From JAHDCE01 sp051275765 (GTDB taxonomy: Bacteria; Bacteroidota; Bacteroidia; Chitinophagales; Saprospiraceae), in assembly GCA_051275765.1 (NCBI GenBank), contig JBNMOV010000150.1, forward strand, positions 1-9,992: 9,992 nt of DNA. Reading direction: 5' to 3'. The notes under the pieces were generated by a model. The model saw nothing but the letters and a program-made list of their open reading frames with translations, did not search any database and was not told where the DNA came from. The position numbers and the translations under genes were made by a program. Below, piece by piece: positions 1-6,426 of the stretch; positions within the stretch are counted from its first letter, which is position 1, and each line of letters begins with the position of its first letter.

Positions 1-963
1 GGAAAATTCCAAGCTGGTTCCAGTGCAGCAGCAGGATTAGCCATATTTACCTTTATCTTGGGAATCGTGCTTTTTATTTCCTTATTTGTCCCTATGCTAA
101 TTAAGCAAGCAACCAACCTTGCACAAGTCGATTATAGGGCTATCGCGAATGCATTGGAAGAACCCCTACTACACCTCAATGAATTCTTTGCAAAATATGG
201 ACTGAATGGCGAACAGACCCCATCCGAACAAATAGAACATAACCTAAAAGAATATTTTAATCCTACAAAAATATCTACTTGGCTAAGTAGTATCGTAGGT
301 GTAGCAGGAAGCATACTCATCGGTTTCTTTTCTATTATATTCATTACCTTTTTCTTTCTCAAGGAATCCCAGTTATTTACCAAGACTTTACAAAACCTCA
401 CGCCTAATCAGGCGAATGATAATATCTCTCATGCCGTTTCGGAATCATCCAATATGTTGAGCCGATATTTTGGGGGTATCGTCATTCAGATTTTCCTAGT
501 TTCTATGGGTTTATTCATAGGACTTTCTATCCTAGGTGTCCCCAATGCAGCTTTGATAGCATTGCTTGCTGCATTGTTTAATGTGATTCCTTACGTAGGA
601 CCTATTATTGGTGGTTCTTTGGGTATTTTTCTCACGATCACTTCCAGCTTGGATTTGGATTTTTATAATCAGATGTTACCTCTATTAGGAAAAGTGGCAT
701 TGGTTTTTGCCATTATGCAAATGGTAGATAATTTTCTCCTCCAGCCATTCATTTTTTCTAATCGAGTCTATGCACATCCTTTAGAAATATTCGTCGTCGT
801 ATTGGTTGGTGCACAAGTAGGCGGAATCCTAGGAATGGTTATTGCTATACCGTCCTATACAGTCATTAGGATTATTGCTAAGAATTTCTTGAGTGAGTTT
901 CACATTATTCAAAACATAACAAAAGGACTCCAACAAGACAATGATAATAACTCGCCTGAATAA
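1..963 (+). CDS. AI-2E family transporter, 5'-truncated by the window edge
   Basis: The frame is open from base 1, giving 320 residues; the TTG at 58 is internal, not a start. Family members are usually about 340-380 residues, so only the first few dozen residues (the first one or two membrane helices) are missing. Hydrophobic helices lie near fragment residues 11-33, 96-120, 157-180, 183-213, 227-243 and 258-290. A soluble segment at about 35-90 matches the periplasmic or extracytoplasmic loop typical of the family. The family signature is clear: NVIPYVGPIIGG at 194-205, then VDNFLLQPFIFSNRVYAHPL at about 242-261, then a glycine-rich GGILGM and a final AIPSY helix. Members (PF01594; TqsA, YdiK, PerM) export small molecules or ions; substrates are known for few of them, so the autoinducer-2 label should not be taken as this protein's substrate. 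It ends 12 bases before a long palindromic repeat. Family assignment is firm and substrate is unknown. Confidence 0.94.
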   Translation, partial: GKFQAGSSAAAGLAIFTFILGIVLFISLFVPMLIKQATNLAQVDYRAIANALEEPLLHLNEFFAKYGLNGEQTPSEQIEHNLKEYFNPTKISTWLSSIVGVAGSILIGFFSIIFITFFFLKESQLFTKTLQNLTPNQANDNISHAVSESSNMLSRYFGGIVIQIFLVSMGLFIGLSILGVPNAALIALLAALFNVIPYVGPIIGGSLGIFLTITSSLDLDFYNQMLPLLGKVALVFAIMQMVDNFLLQPFIFSNRVYAHPLEIFVVVLVGAQVGGILGMVIAIPSYTVIRIIAKNFLSEFHIIQNITKGLQQDNDNNSPE

Positions 964-974
964 TCGTTTAGGGA

Positions 975-1137
975 GTAATACCAAATTTAATTTATAATGT
1001 CGCATTGGATTTCCTTAAGAATTTGAGTAAATCCTAAGCAAAAAATACAGGCAGTAGCTATGACGAGTATTTTTAACAGCATAATCGCTTAAATTCTTGG
1101 AATTATATGCGATAATTATTATTCAAATTAGTATAAC
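975..1137. repeat. 163-bp imperfect palindrome, MITE-like intergenic repeat
   Basis: The two halves fold onto each other over the full length, centred at 1057/1058 on the 6-base palindrome TAGCTA (1055-1060). Perfect inner arms AAAAATAC (1041-1048) and GTATTTTT (1067-1074) have exactly the same centre. Outside them, AAGAATTT at about 1017-1024 pairs with AAATTCTT at 1091-1098. The distal arms (gtaatacc... at 975 and ...agtataac ending 1137) match with scattered mismatches and small gaps. No coding potential and no convincing target duplication were found. It lies between two co-oriented genes and begins 12 bases after the upstream stop codon. It is probably a dispersed repeat, and a transcript of it would form a long hairpin. 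Confidence 0.75.
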
Positions 1138-1230
1138 TATACCTTTCCTACTATTTTCTTTTTTAAAATACCAGACTTATAAGCTGTTTATCCTTACTTT
1201 TCCCGCAATTTAAACACATACATTTCATCC

Positions 1231-1977
1231 ATGTCTTTTTTTTATAAACACGGTCAAAATATACTCGCTCTTCTCGTTCTTCTACTCATCATAGGAGCAG
1301 CCATTGTTATTTTTCATTGGGAAAGTAGGGATACACTCTTACAATATATATATGAAATACGACATAAAAACGAGAAAGTAGAAAGTAAAGAAAGTATAGA
1401 TAGAATACTGGATTCTTATGAAAAAGTGAATTACTCATCCTTGGATGAACCTTATCTAGAATATACTCGATCTGCTAAATCCAAGTATAAAAAAATGTTG
1501 AATGGTAGAGAATACTTTGTCATTCCTAGAGAAGATATACATCGTAAGATAGTGGGCGAATTCATGATCAAGCAATTCATGTGCAAGGATAAATATTATA
1601 AAGAACACGCTCACAAAGAAATCCTTTGGCTCATAGATAGAAAAGTATTGTATAAAACGATAGAACTCCTAGAAGCATTAGAAAAAGAAGGTTATGACAA
1701 GTATGGTTTCCTCATTAGAAATGGACATCGACACCCTACTTATAATGAAAAAATAAAAGGAGCAGGAAGTAGTCGCCATATCGTAGGAGAAGCCATTGAT
1801 ATCTCTGTGCGTGACATCAATCAAGATGGTAAAGTGAATAAGGCTGATAAAAAAATAGTCTATGATCTACTCAACAAAAAAATCATTAAAAATGAAGGAG
1901 GAATAGGTCGCTATCCAGGAACGATGTCGCTGCATTATGATGTAAGAGGAAATCGTGCTAGATGGGATTCTTATTAG
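1231..1977 (+). CDS. Membrane-anchored M15/YcbK-like zinc peptidase with an EF-hand loop
   Basis: A 248-residue protein with one N-terminal membrane helix (about residues 10-28) and no lipobox, so it is probably anchored with its catalytic part outside the cytoplasm. Residues 30-130 are a charged linker region I do not recognise. Residues about 135-248 resemble the M15 / YcbK (DUF882) fold. RNGHRHPTYN (163-172) aligns with the family's SGYRTPxYN-type motif. SRHIVGEAIDI (181-191) supplies zinc ligands H183 and D190. LHYDVRG (234-240) supplies H235, and the end RARW (242-245) is typical. Such enzymes cut D-alanyl or peptide bonds in peptidoglycan cross-links. Between the second and third ligands sits DINQDGKVNKAD (195-206), a canonical 12-residue calcium loop of dockerin/EF-hand type (D195, N197, D199, G200, N203, D206). 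Start ATG at 1231; no clear ribosome binding site, as usual for Bacteroidota. The peptidase fold is likely; the exact substrate bond is inferred. Confidence 0.82.
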   Translation: MSFFYKHGQNILALLVLLLIIGAAIVIFHWESRDTLLQYIYEIRHKNEKVESKESIDRILDSYEKVNYSSLDEPYLEYTRSAKSKYKKMLNGREYFVIPREDIHRKIVGEFMIKQFMCKDKYYKEHAHKEILWLIDRKVLYKTIELLEALEKEGYDKYGFLIRNGHRHPTYNEKIKGAGSSRHIVGEAIDISVRDINQDGKVNKADKKIVYDLLNKKIIKNEGGIGRYPGTMSLHYDVRGNRARWDSY

Positions 1978-1988
1978 TTACTATTTAA

Positions 1989-2054
1989 TTGGAAATTAAT
2001 ACTATCGCTGGTTCGAGGTTGCACCTCGGACCTCTACTACCAACAAATTTCCAA
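1989..2054 (-). repeat. REP-type palindrome, copy 1 (GTAG head, GCA loop)
   Basis: The core is a 10-bp stem, GGTTCGAGGT at 2010-2019 and ACCTCGGACC at 2023-2032, with one G-T wobble and a 3-base loop (TGC on +, GCA on -). An outer 9-bp pair TTGGAAATT (1989-1997) and AATTTCCAA (2046-2054) closes a 66-bp structure. Read on the - strand, the tetranucleotide GTAG (2037-2034) stands just 5' of the hairpin and GCGATAGT follows it. This is the layout of REP sequences moved by RAYT (REP-associated HUH tyrosine) transposases. A second copy with the same loop and a related tail is at 2350-2407. Confidence 0.65.
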
Positions 2055-2134
2055 CAAAACGCTCCGCTAAATTCCTAAACATTTTTTTGGCACAATGCTA
2101 AAAATCCGTTTATAACTAACTTATTTTGAACAAC

Positions 2135-2304
2135 TTAAATACACTGTAAAGTAAATTAGTTAAAAATTTGAAGGATGAATTTTGTATCAAATCAATGAAC
2201 GCCCGCAGCCTAATAGCCTTAGCTATTAAGGCGAGGACGTGAAGCAGAGTTGGAACAAAAGGCACTTTAAAAAGTTAACATTACTTATTTTACAGTGTAT
2301 TAAA
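2135..2304. repeat. 170-bp palindromic element with 13-bp terminal inverted repeats
   Basis: The ends AATACACTGTAAA (2138-2150) and TTTACAGTGTATT (2289-2301) are perfect inverted repeats, extendable to TTnAATACACTGTAAA. The midpoint of these ends (2219/2220) is also the midpoint of the central hairpin: GCCTAATAGC (2208-2217), loop CTTA, GCTATTAAGGC (2222-2232) with one bulged base. Intermediate segments also pair, for example TTTTGTatCAA at about 2181-2190 with its counterpart at about 2251-2260. The whole unit is therefore one degenerate palindrome, GC-richer in the middle than at the ends. No target duplication is evident, and the unit has no coding capacity. It is a non-autonomous repeat of unidentified family. 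Confidence 0.72.
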
Positions 2305-2349
2305 TAAACGAGTAAAATAAATCTTATCCTATTTTTTCAATAAAACGCT

Positions 2350-2407
2350 AGTAACAATAGCCAGTTCTGCGAACTGAACGAGCTACAAACTCGTTCAGTT
2401 CGCAGAT
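2350..2407 (-). repeat. REP-type palindrome, copy 2, with 17-bp perfect stem
   Basis: The 17 bases 2366-2382 (TCTGCGAACTGAACGAG) are perfectly complementary to 2390-2406, separated by a 7-base loop (2383-2389). On the - strand, GTAG (2386-2383) is followed by a smaller hairpin CAGTTC-GCA-GAACTG (2376-2362) and a tail GCTATTGT. This is the same order of parts as copy 1 at 1989-2054: GTAG, stem, GCA loop, stem, GCGATAGT-like tail. The large stem and the small GCA hairpin are mutually exclusive folds. The large stem looks like a partial second copy placed in inverted orientation, as in paired REPs (BIMEs). Confidence 0.6.
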
Positions 2408-2558
2408 ATAGATAAAAGATTACCTAAGAAAATCATAATTAAATTCAACGAGAAGTTCATTTAGCTATTATTTAACAAGCTCCAAACACATGCTAAGAAA
2501 TATATAGCGTAAATTGTTGATAATTTAATTGCGAACCTACTATATACCTACATATATA

Positions 2559-3806
2559 ATGATAAGATACTTGATTCCCTTACTTTGTTTTTGTCCTTTT
2601 TTATTATTCTCACAAAATATAGAAGATAAAATTTCTGATGTAGAACAGCAATTGGTCGCATTAGAAAAGCAGAAAAAAACGTTGATTGGAAAAAGAGAGG
2701 ATTATAAATTAGAATTCCTCCAACAGAATCTAAAAAAGAATGGACTTCCTCTAGTCGACGAAGGAGAAACACTCATCGAACATAGTGCCATGAGCTTAGT
2801 TTATTCTGAGCAGCACGAACAGGCAAAATGGGTGGCACACATCATCATGCCAGATGTAACCAAAGGAAATGTAGGCAGATCCAATGATTTCAGACCAGAT
2901 GAAAAAGTAACAACAGGCACTGCTGTAGAAAAAGATTATTTCCTGACTGAAACTGGATCAGATGGAAAAATTAAATATGATGGCTTTGGTTATGACAGAG
3001 GACACCTTGCTCCTTCGGCGGATTTCAGATGGTCTGTGAAGGCACTTTCAGAATCTTATCTATATTCCAATATGTCACCACAAGCTCCTGATTTCAATAG
3101 AGAAGGCTGGGGAGAATTGGAAAATATGATGCGAGGATATATGTATCATCATCCTAAAACTATGCTGTACATAGTCACTGGTCCTATATTGGAAGACAAT
3201 CTTCCTACCATAGAAAGAAGTGTGAATAAGCTCAGCATTCCCAATAAATTCTTTAAAGTAGTCATAGATCTTGAAAATAAACAAGCTATAGGATTCGTCA
3301 TGCCCAATCAACGCCTCTCCTACCCCGTCGAAACCTTCGCCAAGTCCATAGACGAAATCGAAGAACTCACAGGAATCGACTTTTTTCATGATTTAGAGGA
3401 TGGACTAGAAAACCAACTCGAAAGTATCGATGACGTAAAACCTTGGTTACACCAATCCAACAAAAATGATGTAGTCCCCATCTCTCCACCTAGCCTTCCT
3501 AAAGATCATTTCAATACGGTACAGGCAGATAGATTCAAGAACAGAGATAAGAAAGTTACGGTCTGCGGAACAGTCGTCCAAACCCATCTGACCAAAAAAG
3601 GAGCAGTCATGCTATACCTAGATAAAGGTATGTCAGATGCCTCCTTTATCGTATTCATCAATAAGGAAAATCTCAGTAATTTCAGCTATGATCCTGCCAA
3701 AGAACTCAAAGGATCTACTATAATGGTGACAGATAAAGTAGCTACATTAGGCAAAACACCTACCATGTTTATTAGTAATGAGAAACAGGTCGCACTTTAT
3801 AAATAG
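2559..3806 (+). CDS. Secreted NUC1-type DNA/RNA non-specific endonuclease with C-terminal OB-fold
   Basis: A 415-residue protein starting at ATG 2559, chosen over the upstream in-frame TTG at 2529 because residues 1-18 then form a proper signal peptide (hydrophobic core, ending near FS-QN). Residues 20-60 are a charged helix, probably coiled coil. Residues about 75-280 are the DNA/RNA non-specific endonuclease (NUC1/Serratia nuclease) domain. It carries DRGH (146-149, catalytic H149), SNMSPQ (170-175) and FNREGWGELE (179-188), where N180 and E188 match the metal-site Asn and helix Glu of the family. Residues 329-415, starting DKKVTVCGTV, look like an OB-fold: five short beta stretches with GKTPTMFIS near the end. 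This is an unusual partner domain and could bind nucleic acid. The enzyme probably degrades extracellular nucleic acid for nutrition or defence. It stands alone, with repeats upstream and a 209-bp gap downstream. The nuclease call is firm; the OB-fold is by pattern only. Confidence 0.93.
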   Translation: MIRYLIPLLCFCPFLLFSQNIEDKISDVEQQLVALEKQKKTLIGKREDYKLEFLQQNLKKNGLPLVDEGETLIEHSAMSLVYSEQHEQAKWVAHIIMPDVTKGNVGRSNDFRPDEKVTTGTAVEKDYFLTETGSDGKIKYDGFGYDRGHLAPSADFRWSVKALSESYLYSNMSPQAPDFNREGWGELENMMRGYMYHHPKTMLYIVTGPILEDNLPTIERSVNKLSIPNKFFKVVIDLENKQAIGFVMPNQRLSYPVETFAKSIDEIEELTGIDFFHDLEDGLENQLESIDDVKPWLHQSNKNDVVPISPPSLPKDHFNTVQADRFKNRDKKVTVCGTVVQTHLTKKGAVMLYLDKGMSDASFIVFINKENLSNFSYDPAKELKGSTIMVTDKVATLGKTPTMFISNEKQVALYK

Positions 3807-3985
3807 GTTTTTGTCAATCGTATTAAAAATAAATACAAAGGAGAATTGATTAGGAAGAGCGTCAAACAATAGCAATGCTTTTCTGGATAAAATGCAGGTA
3901 ATTTATTTGTTGCCTATCCTCTAAAATGCCATTTTTAAATTCCTAACAAACTCTCAGAGTAGTAGAAAGTTGAACATACTTTCAC

Positions 3986-3993
3986 TACCTTTG
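3986..3993 (+). promoter_or_regulatory. Putative Bacteroidota -7 promoter box for the DUF6427-like gene
   Basis: TACCTTTG fits the TAnnTTTG -7 consensus of Bacteroidota housekeeping promoters and lies 22 bases upstream of the GTG start at 4016. No TTTG is seen at the expected -33 position. It sits inside TTTCACTACCTTTG (3980-3993), almost the same sequence as that around the purQ box at 5048-5055. Confidence 0.5.
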
Positions 3994-4015
3994 GCATTCA
4001 TCATCAACATACATT

Positions 4016-4993
4016 GTGCTTAGTATTTTCCGTACCAATAAAATTATTGTGAGTACCCTATTTATTCCATATGCCCTTATTTTAAGGAGTTATGGTTTCT
4101 TTGGGAACGTGCCTACGGACTTCAACAATGGAGGTTTATTATCTGATATTATCTATGAAAATATAGAATTGAATGATAATCTTCTCATCTCCCTATCCTT
4201 AATCTTGATTTTAATACAAGCCGTACTGATAACTGTTGTTACGAATAGGCAGAAATTATCAAGTGATAGAAATTTATACCCAGGAGTATTTTATATTCTT
4301 CTAGCATCACTCAGTACCTCATTCCTAGGTTTGACACCAGCTCTGATGGGAAATACATTCCTTATTTTGGCATTAGGCAGTTTTTTTGGAATTTATAATG
4401 ATAAAGAACCAGCAGGTAAGCATTTCAATGCCGGATTTTGGTTGGCGATAGCAGCACTATTCTATGGTAGCTTATTCCTCTTCTTCTTTTTTGGAATACT
4501 CACTATCAATCTAATGAGGGCTTTCAATATAAAAGAAATGCTCCAAATCGTCAGTGGATATGCTGTACCCTATATTTTGTTATTTGCTTTTTTCTATTAT
4601 ATCGGCGATGTGGGTGAGAGTTATTGGGCCTATTTAAGTGGTTCATTTAGCGTGATGGATATAGATCAAATGCCTAGTATAGCAGACTATGTAAGTCTAG
4701 GTACGCTAGGTTTGTTGATACTCTGGTGTTTTTTCAGATATGGCTCTTTAGTTGAGAAAAAAGGTATTAAAACAAGAAAGGAAATCAATATGCTCTTCCT
4801 TTTTATGATATTCGTAGGCATTGCTTTCTGCTTGCAATCTGGTGTAGGAATGGATCATTTTATACTGATTACTATACCATTAAGTATATTAGTAGGAATA
4901 TTATTTGCCAAGATGACCAAGCCTGTATGGATGGAAACTTGGCACTTATCACTATTTTTATTAGTTCCTATTTGTCATTATTTGATAAGTTAG
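4016..4993 (+). CDS. Polytopic inner-membrane protein, DUF6427-like
   Basis: A 325-residue protein, almost entirely hydrophobic, with about ten predicted membrane helices (approximately residues 10-27, 55-75, 88-107, 111-125, 139-160, 180-197, 222-240, 257-274, 280-298, 308-324). The start is a GTG at 4016; the preceding ATT codon is a less likely alternative and no ATG is available nearby. The opening MLSIFRTNK followed by a helix, the K-FN-GFW segment near 135-142 and the LQIVSGYAVPY segment at 176-186 recall the DUF6427 family of Bacteroidota membrane proteins, whose function is unknown. The gene is 108 bases upstream of purQ and both carry the same promoter motif, so co-regulation is possible, but a role in purine metabolism is not shown by the sequence. 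An alternative is an unrelated polytopic protein such as a glycan-export or polymerase-like protein. Coding status is firm and family is moderate. Confidence 0.72.
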   Translation: MLSIFRTNKIIVSTLFIPYALILRSYGFFGNVPTDFNNGGLLSDIIYENIELNDNLLISLSLILILIQAVLITVVTNRQKLSSDRNLYPGVFYILLASLSTSFLGLTPALMGNTFLILALGSFFGIYNDKEPAGKHFNAGFWLAIAALFYGSLFLFFFFGILTINLMRAFNIKEMLQIVSGYAVPYILLFAFFYYIGDVGESYWAYLSGSFSVMDIDQMPSIADYVSLGTLGLLILWCFFRYGSLVEKKGIKTRKEINMLFLFMIFVGIAFCLQSGVGMDHFILITIPLSILVGILFAKMTKPVWMETWHLSLFLLVPICHYLIS

Positions 4994-5047
4994 GACTATA
5001 GTTTCTTAAAATATGCGGTAGGTATCGTAATAAAAAATGATTTCACT

Positions 5048-5055
5048 TACCTTTG
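5048..5055 (+). promoter_or_regulatory. Putative Bacteroidota -7 promoter box for purQ
   Basis: TACCTTTG matches TAnnTTTG and lies 46 bases before the purQ ATG, which would leave a leader of about 40 bases. The surrounding TTTCACTTACCTTTG (5041-5055) differs from the box before the upstream gene (3980-3993) by one inserted base. No clear -33 TTTG is present. Confidence 0.5.
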
Positions 5056-5101
5056 TGCTACTAAACAGATATATTTACTATCTCTAATATAAAATATAGT
5101 T

Positions 5102-5812
5102 ATGAAATTTGGTGTTGTAGTTTTCCCTGGTTCTAATTGTGACGATGACATGATCCATGTACTAGGTACCGTAATGGGACAAGAAGTACATAAACTTTGG
5201 CATAAGGATACAAAAGCCCTTAATCCTTTCACTAAAGATGATTGTATCATATTGCCTGGTGGATTTTCCTATGGAGATTATCTTCGTTCAGGTGCCATAG
5301 CCAGCCATTCTCCTATTATGGCATCAGTGATTGAATTTGCCAATAATGGCGGATATGTATGGGGAATCTGTAATGGTTTCCAAGTATTGTGCGAAACTGG
5401 TTTATTGCCAGGTGCCTTACTTAATAACAACCATCATAAATTCATCTGTAAAAATATCTATCTTAGAACAGAAACTGACCAAACTCCAATTACATCCCAA
5501 CTTCGCACCAAGCAAGTCATCAAAGTACCTATCGCTCATGCTGATGGAAGATACTATGCTGATGATGCTACCATAAAACAGTTGAACGAAAATGGACAAG
5601 TGCTGTTCAGATACTGTAGCGAAGGCGGAGATAGTTCTGACAATTATAATCCTAATGGCTCTTTGGAAAACATCGCAGGTATCTGCAACGAAAACAGAAA
5701 TGTATTCGGGATGATGCCACACCCTGAAAGATGTGCTGAACCAACGTTAGGAAATGAGGACGGACGAGCATTATTCGAGTCTATTCTTGCATTACAAAAA
5801 GAAATGGTATAG
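5102..5812 (+). CDS. purQ: Phosphoribosylformylglycinamidine synthase, glutaminase subunit PurQ
   Basis: A 236-residue class I glutamine amidotransferase of normal PurQ length. In the fourth step of purine synthesis it releases ammonia from glutamine; the ammonia is channelled to PurL, which converts FGAR to FGAM with ATP. The FPGSNCDDD start (8-16), LPGGFSYGDYLRSGA (51-65), the nucleophile elbow GICNGFQ (88-94, C90) and the end of the triad in MMPHPER (204-210, H207 and E209) identify PurQ rather than other amidotransferases. A separate PurQ implies the three-part PurS-PurQ-PurL enzyme, with the small PurL and PurS encoded outside this window. Many Bacteroidota instead carry one large fused PurL. 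The start at 5102 puts the methionine directly before KFGVVVFPG, as in the family. A strong hairpin follows 5 bases after the stop, so it appears to be transcribed singly. Confidence 0.97.
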   Translation: MKFGVVVFPGSNCDDDMIHVLGTVMGQEVHKLWHKDTKALNPFTKDDCIILPGGFSYGDYLRSGAIASHSPIMASVIEFANNGGYVWGICNGFQVLCETGLLPGALLNNNHHKFICKNIYLRTETDQTPITSQLRTKQVIKVPIAHADGRYYADDATIKQLNENGQVLFRYCSEGGDSSDNYNPNGSLENIAGICNENRNVFGMMPHPERCAEPTLGNEDGRALFESILALQKEMV

Positions 5813-5817
5813 TAATT

Positions 5818-5853
5818 AAGATGTTTAAATTTCCATAGAAATTTAAACATCTT
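5818..5853. terminator. Perfect 16-bp hairpin after purQ
   Basis: AAGATGTTTAAATTTC (5818-5833) and its exact reverse complement (5838-5853) flank the 4-base loop CATA. The stem is long but AT-rich and is followed on + only by CTAATTT. It probably ends purQ transcription, though it lacks the usual GC-rich stem and long T run. Confidence 0.6.
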
Positions 5854-5884
5854 CTAATTTCAGCCATTCTAAACCAACCATTTT

Positions 5885-6322
5885 ATGAAGTATACCATTT
5901 TATTCGTATTCGCAGCATTAGCAATGAGCATCATTCTACTTGCCTGCTCCAGTTCGAAGAACAATAATTCAGATAATGCAACCTTAGAACGTAAGGGTGT
6001 ATCTAGTATTGACATAAAAAAATTATCTCAAAAATGGAAACACGTCAAGACAAAGGATTCTTACGATAATATATGGAAGGAAATAGATGCTGACAATAAA
6101 GTAATTACTTTCGCAGAAAGTGGAGAGTATACAGAAAACAAACCAGGGAATGATCTCTGCGAGGGAACTTATGCTTTGGAAGGAGAAAAGGTGGTAATGA
6201 ATCACTCTTGTAATAAGGTAGCATTAACCTCTAAAGTCCTATCACTAGAAAAAGAAAAGCTAGTTTTAGGTATGCAAGGCAGACATGGAGAAGTTGTTTA
6301 CGTTTACGAAAGAGTAAAATAA
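5885..6322 (+). CDS. Small lipocalin-like lipoprotein
   Basis: A 145-residue protein with a lipoprotein signal peptide: two basic/polar residues, a hydrophobic core, and the lipobox LLAC (18-21), making C21 the lipidated residue. The mature N-terminus CSSSKNNNSD is a flexible polar linker, without the acidic tract linked to surface export. From about residue 45 the pattern is short beta strands: LSQKWKHVK, KVITFAESGEYTEN, CEGTYALEGEKVVM, and LSLEKEKLVL. This is the layout of the Bacteroidota lipocalin-like lipoproteins (Lipocalin_4 type), usually of unknown ligand. C92 and C109 could form a disulphide. It lies between two hairpin terminators, so it is a single-gene unit. The lipoprotein call is firm; the fold is by pattern and the ligand is unknown. 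Confidence 0.85.
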   Translation: MKYTILFVFAALAMSIILLACSSSKNNNSDNATLERKGVSSIDIKKLSQKWKHVKTKDSYDNIWKEIDADNKVITFAESGEYTENKPGNDLCEGTYALEGEKVVMNHSCNKVALTSKVLSLEKEKLVLGMQGRHGEVVYVYERVK

Positions 6323-6325
6323 TCC

Positions 6326-6367
6326 AAATCCCTTAGCTGTTCTTTTTGAATAACTAAGGGATTTTTA
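6326..6367 (+). terminator. Rho-independent terminator of the lipoprotein gene
   Basis: AAATCCCTTAG (6326-6336) pairs perfectly with CTAAGGGATTT (6354-6364) across a 17-base loop, and the stem runs into a T tract (6362-6366). It starts 3 bases after the stop codon. Confidence 0.85.
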
Positions 6368-6374
6368 TCAATAA

Positions 6375-6382
6375 TAAATTTG
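6375..6382 (+). promoter_or_regulatory. Possible -7 box for the M20 dipeptidase gene
   Basis: TAAATTTG fits TAnnTTTG and is the only such box between the terminator at 6326-6367 and the ATG at 6427. A TTTG at 6345-6348 is 26 bases upstream, which is longer than the usual gap to -33. It sits between two hairpins, so transcription starting here would run straight into the second one. Confidence 0.3.
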
Positions 6383-6413
6383 ACTCGAATCCTTTGCTGA
6401 ATTCGAGTTTTTT
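6383..6413 (+). terminator. Second hairpin with T run just before the dipeptidase gene
   Basis: ACTCGAAT (6383-6390) and ATTCGAGT (6401-6408) form an 8-bp stem with a 10-base loop, followed by TTTTTT (6408-6413). It has the form of an intrinsic terminator yet lies only 13 bases before the dipeptidase ATG. It may back up the terminator at 6326-6367, or act as an attenuator or leader structure for the downstream gene. Confidence 0.6.
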
Positions 6414-6426
6414 AATATCTATCAAT

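Larger units (their letters stand above)
1978..2558. other. 581-bp non-coding region made mostly of repeats
   Basis: No credible open frame occurs in this gap. It contains three separate structures, annotated individually: a REP-type hairpin at 1989-2054, a 170-bp palindromic element at 2135-2304, and a second REP-type hairpin with a 17-bp perfect stem around 2350-2407. The remaining bases (2055-2134, 2305-2349, 2408-2558) are AT-rich and show nothing I can name. I found no TAnnTTTG box close to the downstream nuclease gene. Confidence 0.7.

Noticed and set aside
1813..1848. Dockerin domain
   Set aside because: Only one calcium loop is present and it lies inside the peptidase fold; dockerins have two loops in a separate module.
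2010..2032. GGTTCGAGG resembling the T-arm of a tRNA
   Set aside because: It is one side of a symmetrical REP hairpin; no acceptor, anticodon or D arm can be formed around it.
2529..2558. Upstream TTG start for the nuclease
   Set aside because: It would put ten polar/aromatic residues before an otherwise normal signal peptide starting at ATG 2559.
3075..3389. 104-codon open frame on the - strand within the nuclease gene
   Set aside because: It lies wholly antisense to well-conserved nuclease coding sequence, with no start context or recognisable protein.
3885..3919. Hairpin between the nuclease and DUF6427-like genes
   Set aside because: The stem is short, bulged and wobble-containing, with no T run; it is within what chance gives in AT-rich DNA.
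5417..5722. 101-codon open frame on the - strand within purQ
   Set aside because: It is antisense to conserved PurQ sequence, and its protein has the low-complexity composition of a reverse-strand shadow.
6394..6426. Upstream TTG start for the dipeptidase
   Set aside because: It falls inside a terminator-type hairpin and adds residues unlike the family's N-terminus; ATG 6427 fits better.
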